NCBI GenBank assembly: GCA_964419225.1 | Contig: CAYQPF010000200.1 | Span: 1 to 7,682, forward strand | From: CAYQPF01 sp964419225 | GTDB lineage: Bacteria; Cloacimonadota; Cloacimonadia; Cloacimonadales; CAYQPF01 | Length of the DNA: 7,682 nt | Direction of reading: 5' to 3' | In this document: piece by piece, positions 1-7,308 of the stretch | Numbering within the stretch: position 1 is the first letter of the stretch | Layout: each line of letters opens with the position of its first letter | Position numbers and translations under genes: made by a program | The notes under the pieces: model-generated | What the model was told of the DNA's origin: nothing | Databases searched by the model: none | Seen by the model: only the letters and a program-made list of their open reading frames with translations

Positions 1-430
1 TAATTATCGCTAAAAATGTTTGACCCATCAGCTTATACTTTGCCACTAATCCGTCTTTAGCTTTCTTGAAATTCTTCAAATAATCATCAACAAATCCCAA
101 AACTCCAAGCCAGATCAAAGTAAACAACATCAACAGAATGTAATTGTTCAACAAATTATTCCATAACAAAGTCGAGATCAGTATCCCGGACAGAATAATC
201 AATCCACCCATTGTCGGTGTTCCCTGCTTTTTTTTATGAGTATCAGGAACTACATCATTGATTGTTTCTACAGCCTGCTTACTCTTCAATAATCTGATAA
301 AAACAGGCCCAATAAAGAAGGTAAACAACAGAGCTGTGATAAAAGCAGCAACTGCTCTAAAAGTCACATAACGGAAAACATTGAATACAATACTATACTC
401 AGACAATGGATAAAATAAATGATAAAACAT
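1..430 (-). CDS. mraY: MraY, phospho-MurNAc-pentapeptide transferase (3' end beyond window)
   Basis: Integral membrane enzyme that moves phospho-MurNAc-pentapeptide from UDP onto undecaprenyl phosphate, giving lipid I at the inner face of the membrane. Only the first 143 codons are here (the family is about 320-370 residues); the frame is open to position 2. Seen in the translation: a first hydrophobic helix at about residues 22-48, then the conserved HKKKQGTPTMGG loop (65-76), a second helix (76-92), a third (96-114), and the FVDDYLK motif (113-119). Asp115 and Asp116 match in position the two catalytic or magnesium-binding aspartates of E. coli MraY. The ATG overlaps the murEF stop by one base (TAATG), with a weak AGG Shine-Dalgarno at 436-438, so translation is probably coupled to murEF. 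The gene order murE-murF-mraY is the usual one. Identification is secure; the rest of the protein cannot be judged. Confidence 0.96.
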   Translation of the reverse strand, partial: MFYHLFYPLSEYSIVFNVFRYVTFRAVAAFITALLFTFFIGPVFIRLLKSKQAVETINDVVPDTHKKKQGTPTMGGLIILSGILISTLLWNNLLNNYILLMLFTLIWLGVLGFVDDYLKNFKKAKDGLVAKYKLMGQTFLAII

Positions 431-3222
431 TAAAACCTGCCTGTTAATTTCTCTAAATGTATGCCATGAGAAGCCTTAAGCAAAATGACTGCTGTCTCCG
501 GGAAGGAGGCAAATATGTCACTTTCTAAAAGTTTATCCACATGGGGAAAATGAATATCTGCATCATATGCCTCTGAATAACTGCCTACAGATATAACAAA
601 TTTATTGTCCATTTCTACTAATCTTTCCCACACTTGATGATGATAATCAAAAGATTTTTCTCCCAACTCCAGCATATCTCCTAGAATTGCAATGTGCGGT
701 CTGTCCGGCAAATATTGTTCCCAATAGTCCAAAGCTGCCAGCATTGAAGTCGGATTTGCATTATAACAATCAAAAATAATAATCTGCTGCTTGTTGCGAC
801 GAATATCAAGCCGATTATTCAACTCCAGGTTTCTATTCAAACCTTTCTGAATCGCAGTTTCACTTAAGCCTAAAAGCTTTCCGGTTATTACAGCCATAGC
901 TGCACTTAACACATGAAAATCAATATCATTATTTATATGGTAAGTTGTTCTGTTTACAGAGAAAATCTGACCTTCCGACTTCTTCTCCAACCTTTCCAGA
1001 ACATAATCATTATCCTTTTCAAAACCAAAACTCTTAAACCATTTTTTATAATTAACGAATAAGGGATCATCTCCAGGGATTAAGGCCATTTTGCTTCTTA
1101 AGGCTAAATTTATCTTCTCCTTGAGAACCCCTTCCAAAGTACCGAAAAACTCCAAATGTGAAGGTCCAATATTTGTGATTATCCCGATATCAGGTTCACA
1201 TGTTGCAGCTAACTGGGCGATTTCTCCAAAATGATTCGTACCCAATTCAAAAATTGCTACTCTGTGCATGAAGTTCAGACCAAATATCGTCTTGGGCAAT
1301 CCAATCAGATTATTCTCATTCTCTTTTGTTTTATGGGTAACACCCAATTCCTGCAAAACATTATAAATATATTCTTTACTGGTTGTCTTACCGACACTGC
1401 CAGTCAAAGCAACGCGATACAAATCAAAGTAATTCAGATAATATGAAGCTAATACATTATATGCTACAACAGTATCCTTCACTTTGATAACTCTTGGATT
1501 GTCAGTCTGATAACTCTCTTCAGCAATAACCCAGATAGACTCATCTTTCAAAACACTTTCTATATAAGCATGACCATCAAAACGCTCACCTTTTAAGGCA
1601 ATAAACAAACTTTTGCTCTTAATATCCCGGGAATCAGTAGTGATAAAATTTAATTCCTCGCTCCAGGATACTATACTTTGCCGGAATATATAGCCCAGCA
1701 TTTGAGGATCTAAAGGAACTTTCAAACCATCTCTAAGTCTTAAACTTTCATAATTCCGGCATGCTTCAGCAGCAATTAGTCTGTCATCAAACGGATGCTT
1801 GATCCCTTTTATCTCCTGATATGTCTCCTGACCTTTTCCTGCCAGTAAAACTATATCCTCTGCATTAGCCATCGCAATCACAGTCTCAATTGCAGTTTTC
1901 CTGTTTTCAATAATAACTATTTTTTTAACATCATTCAAATGCCCGGTCATATCTCGGATGATGTCTGCCGGATTCTCTGAACGCGGATTGTCGGATGTGA
2001 TGCAGCAAATATCTGCATACTTTAATGCAATATCAGTCATTTGCGGCCGCTTACCTTTATCTCTGTCTCCACCCGCTCCCAACAAACAAATTATTCTTTT
2101 TGTCTTGATCTGATGTAATGTCTGAAGTACATTTTCCAAAGCATCCGGCGTATGAGCATAATCTACAAAAATACCTAATCCCAGTTCATTCTCAATCGAC
2201 TGCATACGGCCTTCAACACTAGTAAGATTTTTAACCAAACCCTGCAAACTATGCATGCTATTTTTGAGAACTTCCTCAACTACCAGTATTGCCGAGGTCA
2301 GATTCATTACATTATACTTACCGGTTAAGCTTGTTTCAAATTCTTCCAGCTTTGTTCCTCTTCTCAAGGCAAAACGGGTTTTATTCAATTCCAGACTGCA
2401 ATTCTCAATAGTTACATCTGCTTCATTAATAAAGCTCAAACTTACTTTTTTACCGCTTATCTGCTTATAAAATCCTGCTCCACATACATCATCAATATTT
2501 ATAAAAGCAATTCCTTTATTTTCCTGATTATATTTGAATAATTCAAACTTCCAGTCTGCATAGTCCTGTAAATCCTTGTGAAAATCCAAGTGATCCCTGC
2601 TTAAATTGGTAAATACTGCTATATCGAACATCAAGCCAAAGACTCTGTCCAAAGCCAGTGAATGTGAGGAAACTTCCATCACAACAACTTCTACTTTTTC
2701 TGCCAGCATTTTTAAGAAAATAGCATTCAAATCTAATATGTCAGGAGTAGTTCGTTCACTCTCATATTGTACTCCGTTGATACAATAACCCAAAGTTCCG
2801 ATTAACCCTGTTTTTTTACCGGATTGAAGTAACAGTTGCTCGATCAGCTTGGTTGTTGTCGTTTTACCATTTGTTCCGGTTACTCCGATCAGAGTAAACT
2901 TCCCGGAAGGATTATCATAAAACAATTTGGCTAACAAAGCTGTAGCTCTTCTGGCATTGTTAACTTGGATCTGTGGGTAATCCAAAGCTAATTCTCTTTC
3001 GACAATCAATAAAGCCGGATTTTGTTTTATCACTTGTTCTGCAAAATCATGACCATCTCTGCTGAATCCCTTGATACAAACAAAAACATCACCCTTCCCG
3101 ACCTGGGAAGAGTTGGTCTGAATCTTACCTGAAAAATCAAAGGTCAGGGAATCGAGTTTAATTCCCTGGTCCAGTACTTTGTACTCTGCAAAAATGCTCA
3201 GAATGTTTTTAATGTTTATCAT
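430..3222 (-). CDS. murEF: MurE-MurF fusion: UDP-MurNAc-tripeptide synthetase and D-Ala-D-Ala adding ligase in one chain
   Basis: A 930-residue cytoplasmic protein joining two consecutive Mur ligases. MurE half (about 1-495): P-loop GTNGKTTT (116-123), TTPD (158-161), EVSSH (183-187), NLSRDHLDFH (206-215), the lysine expected to be carbamylated in YADWK (K225), YAHTPD (355-360), GAGGDRD (382-388) and DNPR (411-414), the signature of meso-diaminopimelate addition. MurF half (about 505-930): TDSRD (529-533), GERFDGH (545-551), P-loop GSVGKTT (608-614), ELGTN (659-663), TNIGPSHLE (683-691), DCYNANP (818-824) and ILGDMLELG (846-854). Both catalytic sets look complete, and the total length equals the two single enzymes joined. 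The start was set at 3222 rather than the in-frame ATG at 3240: it makes a 4-bp ATGA overlap with the ftsI stop and has AGGTG 8 nt upstream. No stop or frameshift separates the halves. Oddities are NSS in place of the DSR motif near residue 38 and GKGQE instead of the usual GKGHE (462-466). Confidence 0.96.
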   Translation of the reverse strand: MINIKNILSIFAEYKVLDQGIKLDSLTFDFSGKIQTNSSQVGKGDVFVCIKGFSRDGHDFAEQVIKQNPALLIVERELALDYPQIQVNNARRATALLAKLFYDNPSGKFTLIGVTGTNGKTTTTKLIEQLLLQSGKKTGLIGTLGYCINGVQYESERTTPDILDLNAIFLKMLAEKVEVVVMEVSSHSLALDRVFGLMFDIAVFTNLSRDHLDFHKDLQDYADWKFELFKYNQENKGIAFINIDDVCGAGFYKQISGKKVSLSFINEADVTIENCSLELNKTRFALRRGTKLEEFETSLTGKYNVMNLTSAILVVEEVLKNSMHSLQGLVKNLTSVEGRMQSIENELGLGIFVDYAHTPDALENVLQTLHQIKTKRIICLLGAGGDRDKGKRPQMTDIALKYADICCITSDNPRSENPADIIRDMTGHLNDVKKIVIIENRKTAIETVIAMANAEDIVLLAGKGQETYQEIKGIKHPFDDRLIAAEACRNYESLRLRDGLKVPLDPQMLGYIFRQSIVSWSEELNFITTDSRDIKSKSLFIALKGERFDGHAYIESVLKDESIWVIAEESYQTDNPRVIKVKDTVVAYNVLASYYLNYFDLYRVALTGSVGKTTSKEYIYNVLQELGVTHKTKENENNLIGLPKTIFGLNFMHRVAIFELGTNHFGEIAQLAATCEPDIGIITNIGPSHLEFFGTLEGVLKEKINLALRSKMALIPGDDPLFVNYKKWFKSFGFEKDNDYVLERLEKKSEGQIFSVNRTTYHINNDIDFHVLSAAMAVITGKLLGLSETAIQKGLNRNLELNNRLDIRRNKQQIIIFDCYNANPTSMLAALDYWEQYLPDRPHIAILGDMLELGEKSFDYHHQVWERLVEMDNKFVISVGSYSEAYDADIHFPHVDKLLESDIFASFPETAVILLKASHGIHLEKLTGRF

Positions 3223-5438
3223 TTTGCCGACACCTGACATTGCTCATCATATTTAACTTTCGTACCTGGAGGTATGCTTTGAGCATAAATAGTTCCACTA
3301 CCATTTATTTTTAAATTTATTCTTCTGTTCAATGCCGTTTTTATGGCAACTCTTGCCGTCTTACCTACAAAATTCGGCATCGTGGAATCATTATTCATTT
3401 CTTCTTTTACTCTAATCTCTTTGTCTATGACTAAAACTACCCGACTATTTTTATTGAATGATACGTTTGATTTCGGATATTGATTTATCACATAACCATC
3501 AGGATTATTCATATCAAGTTGATACAAAATCTTCAATTGATTCAATCTCGCTTCCGCATCTGCAAGCTTCATCCCAGTTAAATCAGGCACGGTTATCATT
3601 TCCTGCTTCTTGCTTCTTAATTGAGTCAGCAGTTTACAACTTGGTAAGGCAATAATTTCTTCAACTGTCTTTCTGAATGTAGGCACCGAAGACATCGATC
3701 CAAAATGATAAACATAATCAGGCTCATCATATATAATTGACATGACATATTGAGGATTTTCTACAGGAAACAACCCAACAAAACAGGAAGTGTATTTATA
3801 AGCAGAATATCCTCTCGTACCTTCTATCATCTTTTCTGCAGTACCGGTTTTCCCACCTATGGTTACATAATCAAGCTTTGTGCCTGTTGCTGTACCATAA
3901 TCTACAACATTTTTAAGGAAAATCTTTAATGTATCAAGTGATTTTTCATCTGATACTGATCGCATCACTTTAGGTTTGAATTCCTCAATCAACTTTCCGT
4001 TCTCATCTTTCATCTGCTTCACAATTACAGGTTTCATTACCTTACCACCATTGGATAAGGTACAATAAGCATTTGTTAACTGAAGTGCAGTTACCGCAAT
4101 TTCCTGTCCGAAAGAAATAGAATGTAATGAATACCCCTGCCAGTCTGATAACTTTCTTAATATTCCACTCGACTCTCCAAACATGTTCAGTCCCGACTTG
4201 TGTCCAAACCCCAAAGAAATCAACCTGTCATACAAAATCCTGCTGCCGATACGTTCCACAACTTTACTTATTCCTACATTACTGGAATAGGCAATAATAT
4301 CTCTAAAACTTAGGGTAGAATACTTATGTGAATCCTTGATAGTTCTGTTTCCCACATAGTAAGTTGTACAATCAATCTTATCCCAAGGTTTAAATATATT
4401 ATGGTCTAACGCCAATAAAGCTGTAAATGGCTTAAATGTCGAGCCTGGTTCAAACATAAATGTTATCGGTAAATTCACTAACGCCCGGACACGGTTCAAG
4501 TCACTGTTCTTATCTTCTGCTGAGATCCCGGCCATGGCGATTATCTCTCCGGTATTAGGATTCATAATCACACCAATAGCATTCTTTGCATTATATTTCT
4601 CTATTCCTGCCTGCAAATTGTTTTCCAAAATTTCCTGAATATTACTGTCTATCGTTAATATCATGGAATAACCGTTCTGCGGTTTCTTTTCCTGCAAATT
4701 AGGATAGGGTACCTGATTATGATTTGCGTCATTAATAATCTCTTTCCAGCCGTATTGTCCTTTTAAAAGATTATCATAAGTCGCCTCAACACCTGTAAAC
4801 CCTTCCATCTTATATATCGATCTGGCTTTGAGATCTGCCCCTTCATCTGTCCGTTCCCTCACCATTCCCAATACTCTCGCAGCTAAACTACCCTTCGAAT
4901 AAATTCGCTTCATAGAACTAAAACTGCTGATAATGCATTTGGGATACTTTTCCTGCGATCTGTACTTTTTACTCTTTTTATCCCCTACTAATACCGAATC
5001 TCTCTCTACCAACTTAGCCATTATCCTGCTTAATTCTGATTCCTTGATTTGATTGGATAAAAAAACTGATTTGGCACGTTTATTTGATATTTTCTTAACT
5101 AAGTCTTCTTTCGTAATTTGAGAATTGGAAGCTACTATATCCAATACTCCGTTGAGTACTGTTTCATAATTCTTGTGAGTCTTCTCACTAAACTTTTTCA
5201 GTGAATTTAAATCTATGTCTATTTGATAGTATTTTACTGAACTAACCAGTAATTCTTCATTCCTGTCATAAATATTACCCCGGGATGGGATCGTGATTTC
5301 CTTATAAGGATTATAACGTAACTGACGCATGTATTCCAGATCATGTGGGTCAAGAATTTGTACAGCAAATAAATATAGTGTCCATACTATTACTACCACA
5401 CCGAAAATTAGCAGAAGAATCTGGAATCTCAACTGCAT
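3219..5438 (-). CDS. ftsI: Class B penicillin-binding protein with two C-terminal PASTA domains (FtsI/PBP3-type transpeptidase)
   Basis: Septal peptidoglycan transpeptidase of 739 residues, anchored in the membrane with its catalytic part outside. Order: short cytoplasmic N-terminus; one membrane helix (about 5-27); the N-terminal dimerisation or pedestal region beginning with the RGNIYDRN motif (53-60), typical of class B enzymes; the transpeptidase domain (about 255-600); two PASTA domains (about 613-674 and 686-737), starting ITVPDLTGM and TMPNFVGK. Active-site motifs are intact: SxxK as S333-T-F-K336, SxN as S385-S-N387, and KTG as K530-T-G532 followed by TAEK. No lipobox or cleavable signal is seen. 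The start lies 2 nt after the ftsL stop and lacks a good Shine-Dalgarno, so it probably depends on coupling to ftsL. The position after ftsL and before murE is the standard place for ftsI; Gram-positive relatives with PASTA domains there are called pbpB, pbp2x or spoVD. The division role is inferred from position and architecture. Confidence 0.95.
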   Translation of the reverse strand: MQLRFQILLLIFGVVVIVWTLYLFAVQILDPHDLEYMRQLRYNPYKEITIPSRGNIYDRNEELLVSSVKYYQIDIDLNSLKKFSEKTHKNYETVLNGVLDIVASNSQITKEDLVKKISNKRAKSVFLSNQIKESELSRIMAKLVERDSVLVGDKKSKKYRSQEKYPKCIISSFSSMKRIYSKGSLAARVLGMVRERTDEGADLKARSIYKMEGFTGVEATYDNLLKGQYGWKEIINDANHNQVPYPNLQEKKPQNGYSMILTIDSNIQEILENNLQAGIEKYNAKNAIGVIMNPNTGEIIAMAGISAEDKNSDLNRVRALVNLPITFMFEPGSTFKPFTALLALDHNIFKPWDKIDCTTYYVGNRTIKDSHKYSTLSFRDIIAYSSNVGISKVVERIGSRILYDRLISLGFGHKSGLNMFGESSGILRKLSDWQGYSLHSISFGQEIAVTALQLTNAYCTLSNGGKVMKPVIVKQMKDENGKLIEEFKPKVMRSVSDEKSLDTLKIFLKNVVDYGTATGTKLDYVTIGGKTGTAEKMIEGTRGYSAYKYTSCFVGLFPVENPQYVMSIIYDEPDYVYHFGSMSSVPTFRKTVEEIIALPSCKLLTQLRSKKQEMITVPDLTGMKLADAEARLNQLKILYQLDMNNPDGYVINQYPKSNVSFNKNSRVVLVIDKEIRVKEEMNNDSTMPNFVGKTARVAIKTALNRRINLKINGSGTIYAQSIPPGTKVKYDEQCQVSAK
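3231..3235 (-). promoter_or_regulatory. Shine-Dalgarno that decides the murEF start
   Basis: AGGTG lies inside the end of ftsI, 8 nt before the ATG at 3222. The alternative ATG at 3240 has only a weak GATGAG upstream and would lengthen the overlap with ftsI to 22 bp. The site therefore supports the shorter protein beginning MINIKN. Confidence 0.6.
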
Positions 5439-5440
5439 GA

Positions 5441-5818
5441 CTAATCTATAGAGCCACGATCAGTTGTACTGGTCAAAGCTTCAGCTGATGGATTAAAGGT
5501 GTCTAATAAACTGAAACTGTTCTTTTTGTCGTCTTTGATCTGGCCAACACAGATTACCTGGGAACTGTCCGGCTTGGTCGTTGATAATGTCGGATAAACC
5601 ATCAGTAAATTTTCCTTGGCTAACTGACATATTCTCTCGCGTGAACTTAATTGATTGTAATCCAATAATAACTCGGAATTAATTGTATTTTCGACATTAT
5701 AAAGTTTCTCGAATCTGGTATAAGACCTGCTGCTGATCAATAAAGATTGTTGGATAAATAACTGTACAATTACAGCTAAAATTAATAATAATCCAATTCT
5801 TGCTACCAATGCTTTCAT
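5441..5818 (-). CDS. ftsL: FtsL-like divisome membrane protein
   Basis: A 125-residue bitopic protein: seven cytoplasmic residues, a hydrophobic helix (about 8-28), then a likely coiled coil (about 30-68) running into RICQLAKENLLMVYP (about 61-75). That last part matches the end of the FtsL/DivIC coiled coil, where family members have an R-x-x-x-x-A-x-x-x-L-x-M-x-x-P pattern. The final 50 residues are polar, rich in Ser, Thr and Asp, and probably disordered; this tail is longer than in many FtsL proteins. FtsL family members bind FtsB/DivIC and FtsQ/DivIB and help activate FtsW-FtsI. Sequence identity in this family is always low, so the call rests on size, topology, the motif and the place between rsmH and ftsI. 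The start overlaps the rsmH stop by one base (TAATG) and has a strong Shine-Dalgarno. The stop is TAG, 2 nt before ftsI. Confidence 0.8.
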   Translation of the reverse strand: MKALVARIGLLLILAVIVQLFIQQSLLISSRSYTRFEKLYNVENTINSELLLDYNQLSSRERICQLAKENLLMVYPTLSTTKPDSSQVICVGQIKDDKKNSFSLLDTFNPSAEALTSTTDRGSID

Positions 5819-6774
5819 TATATTCTCCCCCTCTTTTCCGCGATGCGAAGCTTCGCACTTCGTGCTCTGCTGTTTCTTTCAATCTCTTCAGAACTTGCTT
5901 CAACAGGTTTCTTTGTGATTACCCTGATCGTAGATGTCTTCCCACAATTGCACATCGGAAAATTTGACGGACATACACATGCCTTCTCTTCTTCCTGGAA
6001 TAACCGCTTCACTATCCTGTCTTCCAAACTATGATATGAAATCACCACAACCCTGCCCTTGGGTTGCAATATAGCTATGGCATCCTTCAATGCCTTCGAC
6101 AATACTTCCAGCTCATTGTTTACCCTAATCCGCAATGCCTGAAATACACGTGCCTTACTTTTCACTTTCTGAGGTCCTCTCACTGCCATTTCAACGATAT
6201 CTCCCAATTCCATTGTCGTCTGAATCGGTTTCGCTTCTCTTGCTCTGATTATCCCTAAAGCTATTCGGTATGCTTCCTTCTCTTCTCCATAATCCCTGAT
6301 TATTCCCGTCAATGTCTCTAAATCTGCTTCATTTACGATCTCATAAGCCGATAACTCCTGATTGCTGTTCATCCGCATATCCAGTCTGCCTTCTCCCTGA
6401 AAACTAAAACCCCTCTCGGAAGAATCAAACTGATGTGATGAAACACCCAAATCAAATAAAACGCCATCCACTTTTTTCACACATTCCAAAGCCATCCGGT
6501 TCCTTAAATTCGAAAAATTGTCATTAATGATCACATGCCTGTCAGAAAACTCTTTCAAACGCTCTGTCGCATAGGTTAAAGCTTCCTGATCCGTATCAAA
6601 CGAAAATAACCTTACACTTGCATTCGCTCTCAGAATTGCCCCTGAATGACCGCCTCCTCCCAATGTGGCATCTAAATAAACACCACCATCCTGAAGATTT
6701 AATCCCTCAATCGATTCACGCAGCATCACTGGCTCGTGATATGATCCCGGTTGGTCATTCCTATTCATTCTCAT
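5818..6774 (-). CDS. rsmH: RsmH (MraW), 16S rRNA m4C1402 N4-methyltransferase
   Basis: Cytoplasmic S-adenosylmethionine-dependent enzyme that N4-methylates C1402 in the decoding centre of 16S rRNA. At 318 residues it has the normal family length. Motifs seen: HEPVML (13-18), the SAM-binding loop YLDATLGGGGHS (33-44), the acidic end of the following strand at FSFDTD (57-62), FDLGVSS (107-113), RGFSF with LDMRM (121-135), ARVFQALRIRVNNEL (208-222), VISYHSLEDRIVKR (244-257), the cysteine cluster C266-V-C268-P with C275-N-C277-G, and NSRARSAKLR (301-310) near the C-terminus. Every hallmark of the family is present. The start at 6774 makes a 4-bp ATGA overlap with the mraZ stop. A second in-frame ATG two codons later is possible, but neither has a clear Shine-Dalgarno, so coupling to mraZ is likely. 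The last codons also carry the ftsL ribosome binding site. Confidence 0.98.
   Translation of the reverse strand: MRMNRNDQPGSYHEPVMLRESIEGLNLQDGGVYLDATLGGGGHSGAILRANASVRLFSFDTDQEALTYATERLKEFSDRHVIINDNFSNLRNRMALECVKKVDGVLFDLGVSSHQFDSSERGFSFQGEGRLDMRMNSNQELSAYEIVNEADLETLTGIIRDYGEEKEAYRIALGIIRAREAKPIQTTMELGDIVEMAVRGPQKVKSKARVFQALRIRVNNELEVLSKALKDAIAILQPKGRVVVISYHSLEDRIVKRLFQEEEKACVCPSNFPMCNCGKTSTIRVITKKPVEASSEEIERNSRARSAKLRIAEKRGRI
5825..5828 (-). promoter_or_regulatory. Strong Shine-Dalgarno of ftsL
   Basis: GGAG within a longer GAGGGGGAG stretch, 6 nt before the ftsL ATG. It lies inside the last codons of rsmH, encoding its Arg-Gly-Arg tail. Together with the mraZ site it is the best ribosome binding site in the window, consistent with active initiation on ftsL rather than coupling alone. 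Confidence 0.65.
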
Positions 6775-7211
6775 AATTGGAAATCCATTGAGTTATATTC
6801 TTTTAATGCTTCTAATTTCTGCTTACGTTTCGATTTGAAAACGGCCGGGTTCCAAAGGGATATGTAATCGCCCTCCCCTTTGATAATTACAGAATCTTTT
6901 ATCCCGGCCTCATCTAATAATTCTTCACTTATCTTAACTCTGCCCGGGCCTTCCAATTTCTGCTCTGCACAGGCAAAATCCAGTAATAATGTTAAAAAAT
7001 GTCTCTGACGTTCATCTCCGGCTTTATATTTAACCTTCAATGCCGCCCAGTTATCAATTGGATAGATCGCTACATTGTCTCCGCCAGGCCCGATTGTTAC
7101 CACAACCTGCTGACCGGATTCCTTGGTAAATTTGCCTTTAAAAGAAGCAGGAATGATTACCCGCTGCTTATTTACAGAATTCTCAAATATACCTAAAAAC
7201 TCCCCAGACAT
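6771..7211 (-). CDS. mraZ: MraZ, dcw-cluster transcriptional regulator (divergent)
   Basis: First gene of the operon, 146 residues, close to the usual 140-150. It has the MraZ layout of two AbrB-like swapped-hairpin halves: first FLGIFENSVNKQRVIIPASF (5-24), second KLEGPGRVKISEELLDEAGI (85-104), joined by a helical section (about 68-83, RQRHFLTLLLDFACAE). A lysine-rich C-terminal stretch follows (126-137). MraZ proteins form ring-shaped oligomers that bind short direct repeats in their own promoter and repress the dcw operon. The usual DxKGR signature reads VNKQR (13-17) here, and the second D-K-x-GR motif reads EGPGR (87-91). The family is still clear from length, fold pattern and position before rsmH, but the DNA-contacting part has drifted. 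The ATG at 7211 was chosen because GGAG sits 5 nt upstream and the protein then begins like other MraZ proteins. A TTG at 7274 would add 21 residues with no family match. Confidence 0.93.
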   Translation of the reverse strand: MSGEFLGIFENSVNKQRVIIPASFKGKFTKESGQQVVVTIGPGGDNVAIYPIDNWAALKVKYKAGDERQRHFLTLLLDFACAEQKLEGPGRVKISEELLDEAGIKDSVIIKGEGDYISLWNPAVFKSKRKQKLEALKEYNSMDFQL

Positions 7212-7216
7212 ACCCT

Positions 7217-7220
7217 CTCC
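7217..7220 (-). promoter_or_regulatory. Shine-Dalgarno of mraZ, fixing its start
   Basis: GGAG, in the run GGAGAGGG, 5 nt before the ATG at 7211. It rules against the longer in-frame reading from TTG at 7274, whose first bases are better explained as a promoter -35 box. Confidence 0.7.
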
Positions 7221-7245
7221 ATCTTTTTTGCATTTAACATATTCC

Positions 7246-7274
7246 TGATTACTCAAAATCAGATTTTCTGTCAA
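7246..7274 (-). promoter_or_regulatory. Candidate sigma70-type promoter for the mraZ operon
   Basis: A perfect -35 hexamer TTGACA (7269-7274) is followed after 17 bp by TAATCA, which is a poor -10 (only the first two bases fit TATAAT). A start about 30 nt before mraZ would result. The quality of the -35 box and its place between the TTTGA boxes and the gene favour a real promoter; the weak -10 argues against, so this is tentative. Confidence 0.3.
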
Positions 7275-7280
7275 TATCTA

Positions 7281-7308
7281 TTTGATATTTTTTGAGATAA
7301 TTTGATAT
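7281..7308 (-). repeat. Three tandem TTTGA boxes with exact 10-bp period, candidate MraZ operator
   Basis: On the plus strand TTTGATAT, TTTGAGAT and TTTGATAT begin at 7281, 7291 and 7301, one helical turn apart (TCAAA on the gene strand). The first and third share nine identical bases, ATTTGATAT. The array ends 6 bp upstream of the TTGACA box and about 70 bp before mraZ. Known MraZ operators are also direct repeats with one-turn period: TGGG boxes in E. coli and AAAGTG boxes in Mycoplasma. The base sequence here differs from both. A 6-bp dyad GAGATA/TATCTC with a 6-nt loop (7294-7311) overlaps boxes two and three. Function is inferred from position and spacing; in AT-rich DNA chance cannot be excluded. 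Confidence 0.5.

Noticed and set aside
1690..1760. A lost stop or frameshift between murE and murF
   Set aside because: The frame is continuous, the linker is of normal length and no remnant of a MurF ribosome site is seen, so a true fusion is the simpler reading.
1231..2788. Plus-strand frames at 1231-1446, 2255-2470 and 2606-2788
   Set aside because: They are antisense to conserved murEF motifs and look like shadows of that gene.
5697..5903. Minus-strand frame of 68 codons across the rsmH/ftsL junction
   Set aside because: It lies out of frame over two well-supported genes and has no family resemblance.
5843..7196. Plus-strand frames antisense to rsmH and mraZ
   Set aside because: They lie opposite strongly conserved genes, lack ribosome sites and read as frame shadows.
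7212..7274. Extended mraZ start at TTG 7274
   Set aside because: The extra 21 residues do not fit MraZ, the TTG is the start of a TTGACA box, and the ATG at 7211 has a good Shine-Dalgarno.
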